Shown: piece after piece, positions 23,522 through 31,911 of the stretch
Position numbering within the stretch: position 1 is the first letter of the stretch
Layout: each line of letters begins with the position of its first letter
NCBI RefSeq assembly: GCF_041583835.1
Contig: NZ_JBFHFC010000004.1
Location: forward strand, 1-64,000
DNA length: 64,000 nt
Direction of reading: 5' to 3'
Origin: Thiomicrorhabdus sp041583835
GTDB taxonomy: Bacteria > Pseudomonadota > Gammaproteobacteria > Thiomicrospirales > Thiomicrospiraceae
Translations under genes and position numbers: made by a program
The notes under the pieces: model-generated
Told to the model about the DNA's origin: nothing
Databases searched by the model: none
Seen by the model: only the letters and a program-made list of their open reading frames with translations

Positions 23522-25417
23522 ATGAGTGCACAGGAAACACATGCGTTTCAGACTGAAGTCAACCAACTTTTAAAATTGATGATTCACGCGCTTTATTCAA
23601 ATAAAGAGATTTTTTTGCGTGAGCTGATTTCAAATGCTTCGGATGCTTTGGACAAGTTACGATTCGAGGCGGTTTCGAATGATGCCCTGAATGAAGGTGA
23701 AGATGAACTTGCGATTAGCATTCGTTTCGATAAGCAAGCACGCACCGTGACGATCACCGATAACGGTATCGGTATGACACGTGATGAAGTGATCGCCAAT
23801 ATCGGTACGATTGCCAATTCCGGTACTAAGAAGTTTTTGGAAAGCATGACCGGCGATCAGGCTAAAGACTCTAATCTGATCGGACAATTCGGTGTCGGTT
23901 TCTACTCTTCTTTCATTGTGGCCGACGAAGTGGTTCTGACCACTCGTAAAGCGGGTACCAATGCAGCGGAAGCGACCCGTTGGATCTCTAAAGGGGAAGG
24001 TGAATTCACTCTGGAGAACGTCGAAAAAGAGCAGAAAGGAACGGAAATCGTCCTGCATTTGAAAGAAGACATGGACGAATTCCTGGAAGAGAACCGTTTG
24101 AAGCATATCGTGACCACTTATTCCGATCACATCAACTTCCCGATCAAAATGCTGAAGAGCGAGTGGGATGAAGAAGCGAAAGAGATGAAGGTGACCGACG
24201 AGATGGAACAGGTCAATAAGGCGACTGCCATCTGGACGCAATCGAAATCCGAGTTGAGCGATGAGGAATACAATAACTTTTATCAAACGATCTCTCACGA
24301 TTTTAACGAACCGTTGGCTCACATCCACAATAAGGTGGAAGGGACTCTGGAATACACCTCTTTGCTGTATATTCCAAAACAAGCGCCGTTTGACCTTTAC
24401 GATCGTGAACGCCGTTACGGTTTGAAGTTGTACGTTAAGCGTGTCTTTATCATGGATGATGCGGAGCAGTTAATGCCTACGTATATGCGTTTCGTCCGCG
24501 GGGTGATCGATTCGGCCGATCTGCCGTTGAACGTCTCCCGTGAAATTCTGCAAAGCAACAAGGTCGTGGATAAAATCCGTTCGGCTTCGGTCAAGCGTGT
24601 TCTGGATCAATTGGCGAAGATGGCGAAAGCCGAAGATCAGACCGACTACCATACTTTCTGGGATCAGTTCGGTCAGGTTATGAAAGAAGGGATCGTCGAA
24701 GACTACGCTAATAAGGATAAGATCGCCAAGTTGTTGCGTTTTGCGACTACGGCCAACGAAGCCAGTGCCGAACAGCGCGTGTCGTTGGAAGAGTATGTCG
24801 ATCGAATGAAAGAAGGTCAGGAAGCGATTTACTACATCACTGCCGACACTCATTCCGCAGCCAAAGGCAGTCCGCATTTGGAAATGTTCCGTAAGAAAGA
24901 CATCGAAGTGTTGTTATTGTCGGATCGTATCGACGAGTGGTTGGTTTCACATCTAACGGAATTCGAAGGCAAGTCGTTGAAATCGATTACGTCGGCCGAT
25001 TTGAAAGAATTTGATGAAGAAGCGGATAAAGATCTATCCGAAGACGAGAAGAAAGCGCGTGAAGCTTTGACCGAAAAAGTCAAAAACGCATTGGGTGAAG
25101 CGGTATCGGATGTGAAAATTACACATCGTTTAACCGATTCTCCTGCGTGTGTGGTGAGTGCCGAAGGTGAAATGTCTGCACACATGGCTCGTTTGATGGA
25201 GCAGATGGGGCAGAAAATCCCGACTCAGAAGCCGGTGTTGGAACTGAATCCTGAGCACGCATTGGTGAAAAAACTGGAGTCGATGGACGACGAAGCCAAG
25301 TTGCAGCAATGGTCCTTGTTCCTGTTAGAACAAGCCCAGTTGGCGGAAGGCGATCAGCTGGAACAACCTGCCGAATTCATCAAGCGAATGAATGCGTTGT
25401 TGAGCGAAATGGTCTAA
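23522..25417 (+). CDS. htpG: Chaperone HtpG (Hsp90)
   Basis: The 631-residue bacterial Hsp90 has an N-terminal GHKL ATPase (ELISNASDALDKLRF, DNGIGMT, GQFGVGFYSSF), a middle domain with the catalytic Arg region (LPLNVSREILQ) and a C-terminal dimerisation domain. GGAG at 23510-23513 is 8 nt from ATG 23522. The ATG at 23504 lacks a ribosome binding site and would add an unusual MIGDEF head. Confidence 0.97.
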   Translation: MSAQETHAFQTEVNQLLKLMIHALYSNKEIFLRELISNASDALDKLRFEAVSNDALNEGEDELAISIRFDKQARTVTITDNGIGMTRDEVIANIGTIANSGTKKFLESMTGDQAKDSNLIGQFGVGFYSSFIVADEVVLTTRKAGTNAAEATRWISKGEGEFTLENVEKEQKGTEIVLHLKEDMDEFLEENRLKHIVTTYSDHINFPIKMLKSEWDEEAKEMKVTDEMEQVNKATAIWTQSKSELSDEEYNNFYQTISHDFNEPLAHIHNKVEGTLEYTSLLYIPKQAPFDLYDRERRYGLKLYVKRVFIMDDAEQLMPTYMRFVRGVIDSADLPLNVSREILQSNKVVDKIRSASVKRVLDQLAKMAKAEDQTDYHTFWDQFGQVMKEGIVEDYANKDKIAKLLRFATTANEASAEQRVSLEEYVDRMKEGQEAIYYITADTHSAAKGSPHLEMFRKKDIEVLLLSDRIDEWLVSHLTEFEGKSLKSITSADLKEFDEEADKDLSEDEKKAREALTEKVKNALGEAVSDVKITHRLTDSPACVVSAEGEMSAHMARLMEQMGQKIPTQKPVLELNPEHALVKKLESMDDEAKLQQWSLFLLEQAQLAEGDQLEQPAEFIKRMNALLSEMV

Positions 25418-25441
25418 TTTATTTCATTCCATTTCAGGTAA

Positions 25442-25468
25442 GTTTATTGCGTTTCTAACGCAATAAAC
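25442..25468. repeat. Perfect 12-bp inverted repeat after htpG
   Basis: GTTTATTGCGTT-TCT-AACGCAATAAAC. It is a perfect stem with a 3-nt loop and no T-run of its own, 11 bp upstream of the htpG terminator. It may act as a 3'-end stabiliser or a protein-binding dyad. Confidence 0.85.
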
Positions 25469-25479
25469 ACGATCTTTTT

Positions 25480-25508
25480 AAAAACCGGGCATGCTTGTCC
25501 GGTTTTTT
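25480..25508 (+). terminator. Terminator of htpG
   Basis: AAAAACCGG and CCGGTTTTTT arms around a 10-nt loop. Confidence 0.85.
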
Positions 25509-25699
25509 CGTTTTACCCGCTGGGTTTCTTAATTGATCGGTAAAAGAAGGCTTGTTATTGCTTGATCTTTTACACAAACCGTCGCCGTTTATGGCACAAT
25601 ACCCGCAATTTCAGAAACCTTTTGATTTCACAAGCTTATCGGACGAATCTCGTTGTGATAAGTTTCTATTGTGAATAAATTAAAAACTAGGAAAATCCA

Positions 25700-27304
25700 T
25701 TGATTTCAACAGCCAATATCACCATGCAGTTTGGTGAAAAACCTCTTTTTGAAGACATTTCCGTTAAATTTGGCGAAGGTAGACGTTACGGTTTGATCGG
25801 TGCCAACGGCTGCGGTAAGTCGACGTTCATGAAAATTCTCGGCGGCGATCTGGAACCGACTGCGGGTACCGTATCGATCGACGAAAACGAACGCGTCGGT
25901 AAACTGAAGCAGGATCAATTTGCTTACGAACAGTACAGTGTCGTTGATACCGTTATCATGGGACAGCCTGAACTTTGGGAGGTCAAGAAGGAGCGTGATC
26001 GTATTTATTCTTTGCCGGAAATGAGCGAAGAGGATGGCATGATCGTCGCCGATTTGGAAGTCAAGTTCGGTGAGATGGATGGCTATACTGCGGAATCGAG
26101 AGCCGGTGAATTGTTATTGGGCGTCGGTATTCCGGTCGAACAGCATTACGGACCGATGAGCGAGGTCGCTCCGGGTTGGAAATTGCGTGTGTTATTGGCG
26201 CAAGCATTGTTTGCCGATCCGGATATCCTGCTGTTGGACGAACCGACCAACAACTTGGATATTGATACTATTCGTTGGTTGGAAAATGTGCTTAACGATC
26301 GCAAAAGCACGATGATTATCATCTCCCACGACCGTCACTTTTTAAACAGTGTTTGTACCCATATGGCGGACTTGGATTATGGCGAGCTGCGTATATACCC
26401 GGGTAATTACGATGAATATATGACGGCAGCAACGCAGGTGCGTGAACGTTTATTGGCCGATAACGCCAAGAAACAGGCTCAGATCAACGAGTTGAAAACG
26501 TTCGTGAGCCGTTTCTCCGCAAACGCATCCAAGGCCAAGCAGGCAACGTCGAGAGCGAAACTGATTGATAAGATCGAATTGGATGAAGTTAAACCTTCCA
26601 GCCGAGTGAATCCTTTCATCCGTTTCGATCAGGATAAGAAATTGTTCCGTTTGGCGCTTGAAATCGAACATCTGAGCAAAACTTATCATGAAGAAGACGG
26701 TGATGACAACGAGGTAATCAAAGACTTCAGCATGATGCTTGAAGTTGAAGAGCGTTTGGCGGTCATCGGTGAGAACGGGATCGGTAAAACGACGTTTTTA
26801 AAATGTTTGGTCGGGGATACCGATTTGACTTCCGGCGAGGTCAAGTGGTCTGAAAACGTTAAGATCGGTTACTACGCGCAAGATCATGCTGCGGATTTTG
26901 AAGAAGATTTGAATCTGTTGGATTGGATGGCGCAATGGAAGCAGGAAGGTGATGACGAACAAGCTTTAAGAGCGGTGTTGGGTCGTTTGCTATTCTCGCA
27001 AAAAGACATCGGCAAATCCGTTAAGGTTCTTTCCGGTGGTGAGCAAGGGCGTATGTTGTTCGGTAAGTTGATGCTGCAAAAGCCGAATGTTTTGATTATG
27101 GACGAACCGACCAACCACTTGGATATGGAATCGATCGAGTCATTGAACCAGGCGTTGGAAGAATATCCGGGGACGGTCATTTTCGTTTCTCATGACCGTG
27201 AATTCGTTTCTTCGATTGCAACGCGTTTATTGGTAATGGATAAGAATGGCATTCAAGATTACCGCGGTGATTATGAATCGTATTTGGCGAGCCTGGAGAA
27301 TTAA
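25700..27304 (+). CDS. ybiT: ABC-F family ATPase, YbiT type
   Basis: The 534-residue protein has two ABC domains without membrane segments. Walker A motifs are GANGCGKST (~residue 34) and GENGIGKTT (~357), and both sites have DEPTN Walker B motifs. The linker ANASKAKQATSRA is the ABC-F interdomain (PtIM) region. Strong resemblance throughout to E. coli YbiT, including EVAPGWKLRVLLAQALFADP. ABC-F proteins act on the ribosomal E site. The start is TTG at 25700 with AGGAAA upstream; no in-frame ATG lies nearby. Confidence 0.93.
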   Translation: MISTANITMQFGEKPLFEDISVKFGEGRRYGLIGANGCGKSTFMKILGGDLEPTAGTVSIDENERVGKLKQDQFAYEQYSVVDTVIMGQPELWEVKKERDRIYSLPEMSEEDGMIVADLEVKFGEMDGYTAESRAGELLLGVGIPVEQHYGPMSEVAPGWKLRVLLAQALFADPDILLLDEPTNNLDIDTIRWLENVLNDRKSTMIIISHDRHFLNSVCTHMADLDYGELRIYPGNYDEYMTAATQVRERLLADNAKKQAQINELKTFVSRFSANASKAKQATSRAKLIDKIELDEVKPSSRVNPFIRFDQDKKLFRLALEIEHLSKTYHEEDGDDNEVIKDFSMMLEVEERLAVIGENGIGKTTFLKCLVGDTDLTSGEVKWSENVKIGYYAQDHAADFEEDLNLLDWMAQWKQEGDDEQALRAVLGRLLFSQKDIGKSVKVLSGGEQGRMLFGKLMLQKPNVLIMDEPTNHLDMESIESLNQALEEYPGTVIFVSHDREFVSSIATRLLVMDKNGIQDYRGDYESYLASLEN

Positions 27305-27325
27305 TTTTTCCATTCTTCGGTTAAT

Positions 27326-27357
27326 AAAAAAAGCCTGCTTAAAGCAGGCTTTTTTTT
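27326..27357. terminator. Bidirectional terminator between ybiT and the peptide genes
   Basis: AAAAAAAGCCTGC-TTAAA-GCAGGCTTTTTTTT. It ends ybiT on the plus strand and, read on the minus strand, lies 26 bp beyond the last small peptide gene. Confidence 0.92.
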
Positions 27358-27382
27358 GAGTTTAAACTTCAATCTTTAAGGA

Positions 27383-27517
27383 TTAAAATTCCATCAACAG
27401 GTGTGGAGACCAATCCGGGATTGAGTCACCGGCATCCGGGTTGGCAGCCATGTGGTGTGCCGAAGCGGTTGCAGAAATTCCGAAAGTAAGTAGTGCAGCA
27501 AAAATAATCTTTTTCAT
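27383..27517 (-). CDS. Secreted 44-residue HHM peptide, copy 1 (most distal)
   Basis: A 44-codon gene on the minus strand. The signal peptide MKKIIFAALLTFGISATASA ends in a perfect A-S-A signal peptidase I site. The predicted mature peptide is 24 residues, begins HHMAANPDAG and ends WSPHLLMEF. The ribosome binding site AAGGACAAGAAA precedes the ATG. In copies 2 and 3 the DS at positions 31-32 is EF. A mature N-terminal His-His-Met with one further His and Met suggests metal (copper-type) binding, which is inference from sequence. I recognise no named family. Confidence 0.75.
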   Translation of the reverse strand: MKKIIFAALLTFGISATASAHHMAANPDAGDSIPDWSPHLLMEF

Positions 27518-27578
27518 TTTCTTGTCCTTTTCGTGACGTTTTTAAACGTTTTCTGAAATCTGAGGTTCTCGACCTGGA

Positions 27579-27713
27579 TTAAAATTCCATCAACAGGTGT
27601 GGAGACCAATCCGGGATAAATTCACCGGCATCCGGGTTGGCAGCCATGTGGTGCGCTGAAGCGGTTGCAGAAATTCCGAAAGTAAGTAGTGCAGCAAAAA
27701 TAATCTTTTTCAT
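27579..27713 (-). CDS. Secreted 44-residue HHM peptide, copy 2
   Basis: Second tandem copy, with the same 20-residue signal peptide as copy 1. The mature part has EF in place of DS after NPDAG (HHMAANPDAGEFIPDW...). The start codon, AAGGACAAG ribosome binding site and flanking DNA repeat copy 1 almost exactly, with a unit spacing of 196 bp. Between copies 1 and 2 a short ACGTTT-TT-AAACGT dyad (27536-27549) lies in the spacer. Confidence 0.75.
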   Translation of the reverse strand: MKKIIFAALLTFGISATASAHHMAANPDAGEFIPDWSPHLLMEF

Positions 27714-27775
27714 TTTCTTGTCCTTTTACGTGACGTTTTTAAACGTTTTCTAAAATCTGAGGTTCTCGGCCTGGA

Positions 27776-27910
27776 TTAAAATTCCATCAACAGGTGTGGA
27801 GACCAATCCGGGATAAATTCACCGGCATCTGGGTTGGCAGCCATGTGGTGTGCCGAAGCGGTTGCAGAAATTCCGAACGTTAATAGTGCTGCTAGGATAA
27901 TCTTTTTCAT
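27776..27910 (-). CDS. Secreted 44-residue HHM peptide, copy 3 (promoter-proximal)
   Basis: Third copy, first to be transcribed. Its mature peptide is identical to copy 2. The signal peptide differs by one residue (MKKIILAALL) and several synonymous codons, and the ribosome binding site is AAAGGAAATGAAT. The region upstream of its start is unrelated to the other copies, so the shared promoter is probably in the 484-bp spacer to the response-regulator gene. Confidence 0.75.
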   Translation of the reverse strand: MKKIILAALLTFGISATASAHHMAANPDAGEFIPDWSPHLLMEF

Positions 27911-28394
27911 ATTCATTTCCTTTCTGAAAGAGGTTGTGCTTTTTACAATGTTTCAGTCGTTAATGGTTTAAAGAAATAGTGATTTAAGTGTGTTTTGCTT
28001 GTCAGCTAAACGCAGCTTGTGAAATCACCGCTCGGTAAAGAATTTCAATAAATGGAAAAAAATCCCATTTCGTGTTGGGTCCCAGTATATGTGGGAAAAA
28101 TTCCCATGTCAAACTTTTTTTGGTTTTTTTATTAAAAATAAAGAAAAATGGACAGTAAACGATACAAGAATGTGCGGCTGTTTGTAATTTAATGTAATTA
28201 AATCAATATGTTATGATTCGTTTTTGTTTCTGGTGTTACCGAGTTAAAACTTGTTTTTTTGGTAGGGGATTGTTTTAAAATGGCGTTCAGTTGCATTAAA
28301 CATGTAGAATTGAGTGCGGGTTTTGAGGCCTGTTAAGGGCTATTAAAGATAGGTATAGTCATTTTTAAAATGGATTACATTGGGAAGATTGTGA
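27911..28394. promoter_or_regulatory. Divergent control region with TGGG/CCCA dyads
   Basis: This 484-bp AT-rich, gene-free spacer lies between the peptide array (minus) and the two-component genes (plus). Within 28052-28106 are three related dyads: AATGG-N9-CCATT (about 28051-28069), TGGG-T-CCCA (about 28076-28084) and the perfect TGGGAA-AAA-TTCCCA (28092-28106). This clustering suggests binding of one regulator, perhaps the adjacent response regulator. The remainder, to 28394, shows only AT-rich DNA and a candidate TATAGT -10 near 28356. Confidence 0.55.
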
Positions 28395-29069
28395 GTGAAG
28401 CTTTTACTGGCCGAAGATGAGACTTTGTTAGCTAAGAAATTAAGTCACCAATTATCGCAACATGGCTTTGTGGTGGATTGCGCTGCCGACGGCGAAGAGG
28501 CTTCCTATCTGATTGAAGAACATCCCTACGACTTAATTATTCTGGATTTAGGATTGCCTAAGCGCCCCGGTTTGTCGGTTTTGCAGATTATGCGTTCGGC
28601 GCAAAATGCCACTCCCGTCATTATTTTGACCGCAAGAAACGCATGGCAAGACCGGGTAGAGGGGTTGAAGGCCGGAGCCGACGACTATGTCGGTAAACCC
28701 TTTCACTTCGAAGAATTACTGGCCCGTATTCAAAATGTCCTAAAACGTGCTACGCCTGAAACCGATATGAATCATGTCATTCAATTAAGCGGTTTGAATT
28801 TGAATTTAGAAACTCAGCGCGTCACGACCACTGATGGCGTTGAGCACGATCTTACTCATACCGAATTCCGTTTGTTGCGTTTTTTGATGAGTCATCCGAA
28901 CAAGTTGCTGTCTAAATCCGATATCATGGCTAAAATCGTCGATCAGAACTATGATCGCGACAGTAATGTTTTGGAAGTCTATATTAGAAGATTGCGTAAA
29001 TTAATCGGCAAGCATTGGATTGAAACTCAGCGTGGTCAAGGATACCGTTTTGTGGTGGAGGAAAAATGA
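28395..29069 (+). CDS. OmpR/PhoB-family response regulator
   Basis: The 224-residue protein has a receiver domain with acidic pocket E7-D8, phospho-acceptor D51 (LIILDLGLPKRPG) and the switch lysine in VGKPFHFEELL, followed by a winged-helix DNA-binding domain (about 125-222: EHDLTHTEFRLLRFLM, IRRLRKLIG). It starts with GTG at 28395. The stop overlaps the kinase start (ATGA at 29066-29069). By position it should control the efflux genes downstream and the divergent peptide genes; the signal is not known. Confidence 0.92.
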   Translation: MKLLLAEDETLLAKKLSHQLSQHGFVVDCAADGEEASYLIEEHPYDLIILDLGLPKRPGLSVLQIMRSAQNATPVIILTARNAWQDRVEGLKAGADDYVGKPFHFEELLARIQNVLKRATPETDMNHVIQLSGLNLNLETQRVTTTDGVEHDLTHTEFRLLRFLMSHPNKLLSKSDIMAKIVDQNYDRDSNVLEVYIRRLRKLIGKHWIETQRGQGYRFVVEEK

Positions 29070-30430
29070 AGTCACTGGAAAAACAGTTGCGCTATGCCTT
29101 AACCTTGAGTTTGGCTTTGCTTTTTGTGGCCTTCTGGTGGGTCACGACTTATGCGATTCACCAATTGACTGAACAGTATATCGTGACGCGTTTGGAGCAT
29201 GATGCCGAAACCTTATTAAAGCATCTGAGTATCAAAGACAATCAATGGCAACTTTCGTCCAATGCGGCGGAGGTGATCTACCAACGCCCTAAATCCGGGC
29301 ACTATTATCTGATTAAGTCGAATCCGCCGAATGAAATTGAAACCTTGCGCTCGCCGTCTTTGCAGGGGTATGTCTTATATGCACCGATGGCTGAAGATCA
29401 CGAGAGAGTTTATGAAACCCATGCGCCCGACAGTTTATTCACTTTGGCAGTCAGGGTGCCGTTTAAGATAGATGGTCAGGCCGGTTACCTGTTTGTGGCC
29501 GAAGACCATACGCCGATACAGAGCAGTTTGCAGAAGTTCGATATTTTGTTCGCCGTATTTTCATTATTGGGTTTGACCATTTTATTGTTTACCCAGCGTC
29601 GCGTTTTGAAGCGCAGCTTTGACAGCTTGCAGCCGGTAAAAGAAGCGTTGAATCAAGTTAAAGAAGGTAAAGTGGTCTCCGTTCAGACCCCGGTTCCGAG
29701 TGAAATCGCTCCGTTGGTGGAGACTTTGAATCAGGCATTGTCGCAATTGCACGCCCGTTTAGAGCGTTCCAGACAGGCGACCGGTAATTTGGCACATGCT
29801 CTTAAGTCGCCGCTTAATCTGATCTATCAGATGTTGGACGATGAACGCATGAATAAAACGCCGGAATTGCAACAGTCGCTTCAAGAGCAGGCGCAGCGTA
29901 TTCATGACTTGATCGAACGCGAATTAACTCAGGCGAGAACCGCCGGAAGCGGTATGGTGCTGACCGCTTTCAAGTTTCCGGAAGACCTTCGCGATTTGAC
30001 CGACACCATGCAACAACTGTACCGTGAAAAAGCGATACAGTTTGAAGTGGACGTTCAGGTTGACGAGGCCTTGCCTTTCGATCGGGAAGACCTGTTTGAA
30101 TTGTTAGGTAATTTATTGGATAACGCCAGCAAATGGTGTCAGAAGCGGATTCGCATCGTGGCGGAAATAGAACGGGATTGCTTGGTGGTTCATATCGAGG
30201 ACGATGGAATCGGGGTCGCGGATCACAGTATTGAATTGATGCAACACCGAGGGGCACGCTTGGATGAATCGCAACCGGGGCATGGATTGGGTCTTTCCAT
30301 CGTGCATGGCATCGTCGAAGCCTATTCGGGTGAATTAAACTTTAGCCGGGGTCAACGTTTTGTTTCTCATCAGCCAGCCTTATCAGGTTTACAAGTCACG
30401 GTAAGTTTGCCAATTCATGTGCGCTCTTGA
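29066..30430 (+). CDS. Membrane sensor histidine kinase (PhoQ/QseC-like)
   Basis: The 454-residue kinase has membrane helices at about 9-31 and 158-176 and a ~125-residue periplasmic sensor between them. A HAMP-like region follows, then HisKA with H244 (NLAHALKSPLNLI), an N-box (LLGNLLDNASKWC) and G-boxes (EDDGIGV, GHGLGLSIV). The NLAHALKSPL H-box resembles PhoQ-type kinases. No metal-binding cluster is obvious in the sensor domain, which does contain several His residues (e.g. EDHERVYETHAPD). Partner of the overlapping response regulator. Confidence 0.92.
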   Translation: MKSLEKQLRYALTLSLALLFVAFWWVTTYAIHQLTEQYIVTRLEHDAETLLKHLSIKDNQWQLSSNAAEVIYQRPKSGHYYLIKSNPPNEIETLRSPSLQGYVLYAPMAEDHERVYETHAPDSLFTLAVRVPFKIDGQAGYLFVAEDHTPIQSSLQKFDILFAVFSLLGLTILLFTQRRVLKRSFDSLQPVKEALNQVKEGKVVSVQTPVPSEIAPLVETLNQALSQLHARLERSRQATGNLAHALKSPLNLIYQMLDDERMNKTPELQQSLQEQAQRIHDLIERELTQARTAGSGMVLTAFKFPEDLRDLTDTMQQLYREKAIQFEVDVQVDEALPFDREDLFELLGNLLDNASKWCQKRIRIVAEIERDCLVVHIEDDGIGVADHSIELMQHRGARLDESQPGHGLGLSIVHGIVEAYSGELNFSRGQRFVSHQPALSGLQVTVSLPIHVRS

Positions 30431-30450
30431 CGTTGTTCGAGAGCTTTTTT
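30423..30450 (+). terminator. Possible terminator after the kinase gene
   Basis: GCTCT and AGAGC arms (30423-30427, 30440-30444) followed by six T residues. The stem is short (5 bp) and overlaps the stop codon, so readthrough into the efflux genes is plausible. Confidence 0.5.
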
Positions 30451-30529
30451 CACAATTAAAATAATTTTCAGCTTCGATTCAGTTTCATTTTCTAGAGTAT
30501 CCCGTAATAACTCAAAATGGAGTTCGACT

Positions 30530-31831
30530 ATGGATATGTTCTTCTTTGCTCAGGCAAATCAAAATCAACCGGTTTCACGTCTTAAACGTTTGACGGCGGC
30601 AGTGGTAATTTCCTCCGCTTTATGGGGAAGTGCCGCTCAAGCGGAAAGCGCTACTCAGGAACCGAGTATGCAAAATGTTCTGCAAGCCGTGCTTGCCAAA
30701 CAGCCCGAACAACTTAATGTTCAAAGTTACGCCGATCTGGTGAGTAGTAGCCAAACGGCTGCTAATGCCTGGTTGCCGAACGGGATGAATATGATGGTGC
30801 GCCATGAGAGCGATGCCTTGACCGACGATACCGGTTTTCAGAGTTGGGAGACCGGGGTGAGTTTTCCGGTGGGAACCGGGGCGCAATCGAGCGCTTACGC
30901 TAAATTGGGTGAGGCCTATCAACAGCAATCGGCTCAATATCAATCGTTGTTGAACTGGCAGGCTTCTAAATTAACCCGTCAATTGGTTTGGGATTTGAGA
31001 CTTGCCGAAGTTCAGTGGCACAGAAGTCAACAGAACCAAGGATTGGTAGCGGCTTTGGCGAGTAAGGTAGAGAAACTGGTCTTGGCGGGTGAAAGTCCGC
31101 AGATGGACGCCGTATTGGCCCAGAAAGGGTTGCTTGAGGCGCAAAAGATCAGTGTCGAAGCCAATAATAATTATGAGCAGCAGCTGGCCAATTATCAGTT
31201 CTGGACCGGTTATTCGCAATTGCCGCTCAGTATTGAAGAGCGTGAAGCGCCTGATTGGCAAGTCGCTCAAAAGCAGTTGGAAAATCATCCTCTGATGCAG
31301 TGGGCTAACAGCCAGTTACAAAAGGTTCAGGCAAATAAACAACTGGTTCAAACCCAAGCGGTCGAGAAACCGAGTTTGTTTGTCGGTGCTAAATCAGAAC
31401 AGGACGATCAGACTGCGGCACGTACCAGTTTGATGGTGGAGATGAGCTTTCCGCTAGGTAAGCCGGCTACTTACGGTACGGTGCTGGCTGAACAGAATCA
31501 GTTGGTCAGCGAGCAACAGGTCGCGATGCAGAAAACCAAACAGACATTGACCAATGATGCGAGACAAGCCGTTCAAGCTTTACAGCAGTCCAAATCGGTT
31601 TTGGAGGTTGCACAGCAGCAGGTGGATGTTTCCAAACAGGCTTTGAGTATGGCTGAAAAAGCATACGAATTGGGTGAAACCAATATTCAAACTTTGTTGG
31701 GTGTGCAGAAACAGATGTTGCAGGCCTTATTGGAACTGGATCAGCAACAGGTCATGGTGCAACGTCAGGTTGCCATGGTTTGGCAGGCGCTTGGAAAAGG
31801 CATCGAACCGATTCAGGCGAAACAGGATTAA
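30530..31831 (+). CDS. TolC-family outer-membrane channel of a heavy-metal efflux system
   Basis: The 433-residue protein has a signal peptide after a charged head (LKRLTAAVVISSALWGSAAQA). The mature part is coiled-coil helical with two related OEP repeats (about 65-240 and 265-425; AVQALQQSKSVLEVAQQQVDV), typical of CzcC/CusC-like channels. It has no clear lipobox. GGAG lies before the ATG. First of four genes encoding a tripartite HME-RND exporter. Confidence 0.85.
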   Translation: MDMFFFAQANQNQPVSRLKRLTAAVVISSALWGSAAQAESATQEPSMQNVLQAVLAKQPEQLNVQSYADLVSSSQTAANAWLPNGMNMMVRHESDALTDDTGFQSWETGVSFPVGTGAQSSAYAKLGEAYQQQSAQYQSLLNWQASKLTRQLVWDLRLAEVQWHRSQQNQGLVAALASKVEKLVLAGESPQMDAVLAQKGLLEAQKISVEANNNYEQQLANYQFWTGYSQLPLSIEEREAPDWQVAQKQLENHPLMQWANSQLQKVQANKQLVQTQAVEKPSLFVGAKSEQDDQTAARTSLMVEMSFPLGKPATYGTVLAEQNQLVSEQQVAMQKTKQTLTNDARQAVQALQQSKSVLEVAQQQVDVSKQALSMAEKAYELGETNIQTLLGVQKQMLQALLELDQQQVMVQRQVAMVWQALGKGIEPIQAKQD

Positions 31832-31911
31832 GTCGAATTCAATTGAAGGCGCTTCGCGTGATCAAATTCACCGCAGCGAATTACCTATAGAATCAAAATT
31901 AGGACAGAAAC

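Larger units (their letters stand above)
27383..27910 (-). repeat. Three-unit tandem gene duplication (196-197 bp period)
   Basis: The stop codons lie at 27383, 27579 and 27776, giving periods of 196 and 197 bp. Both the genes and the intergenic DNA repeat at near identity, so this is a recent or homogenised tandem array. Confidence 0.95.

Noticed and set aside
27383..27910. CRISPR array
   Set aside because: The repeated units are 196-197 bp coding genes, not short repeats with unique spacers.
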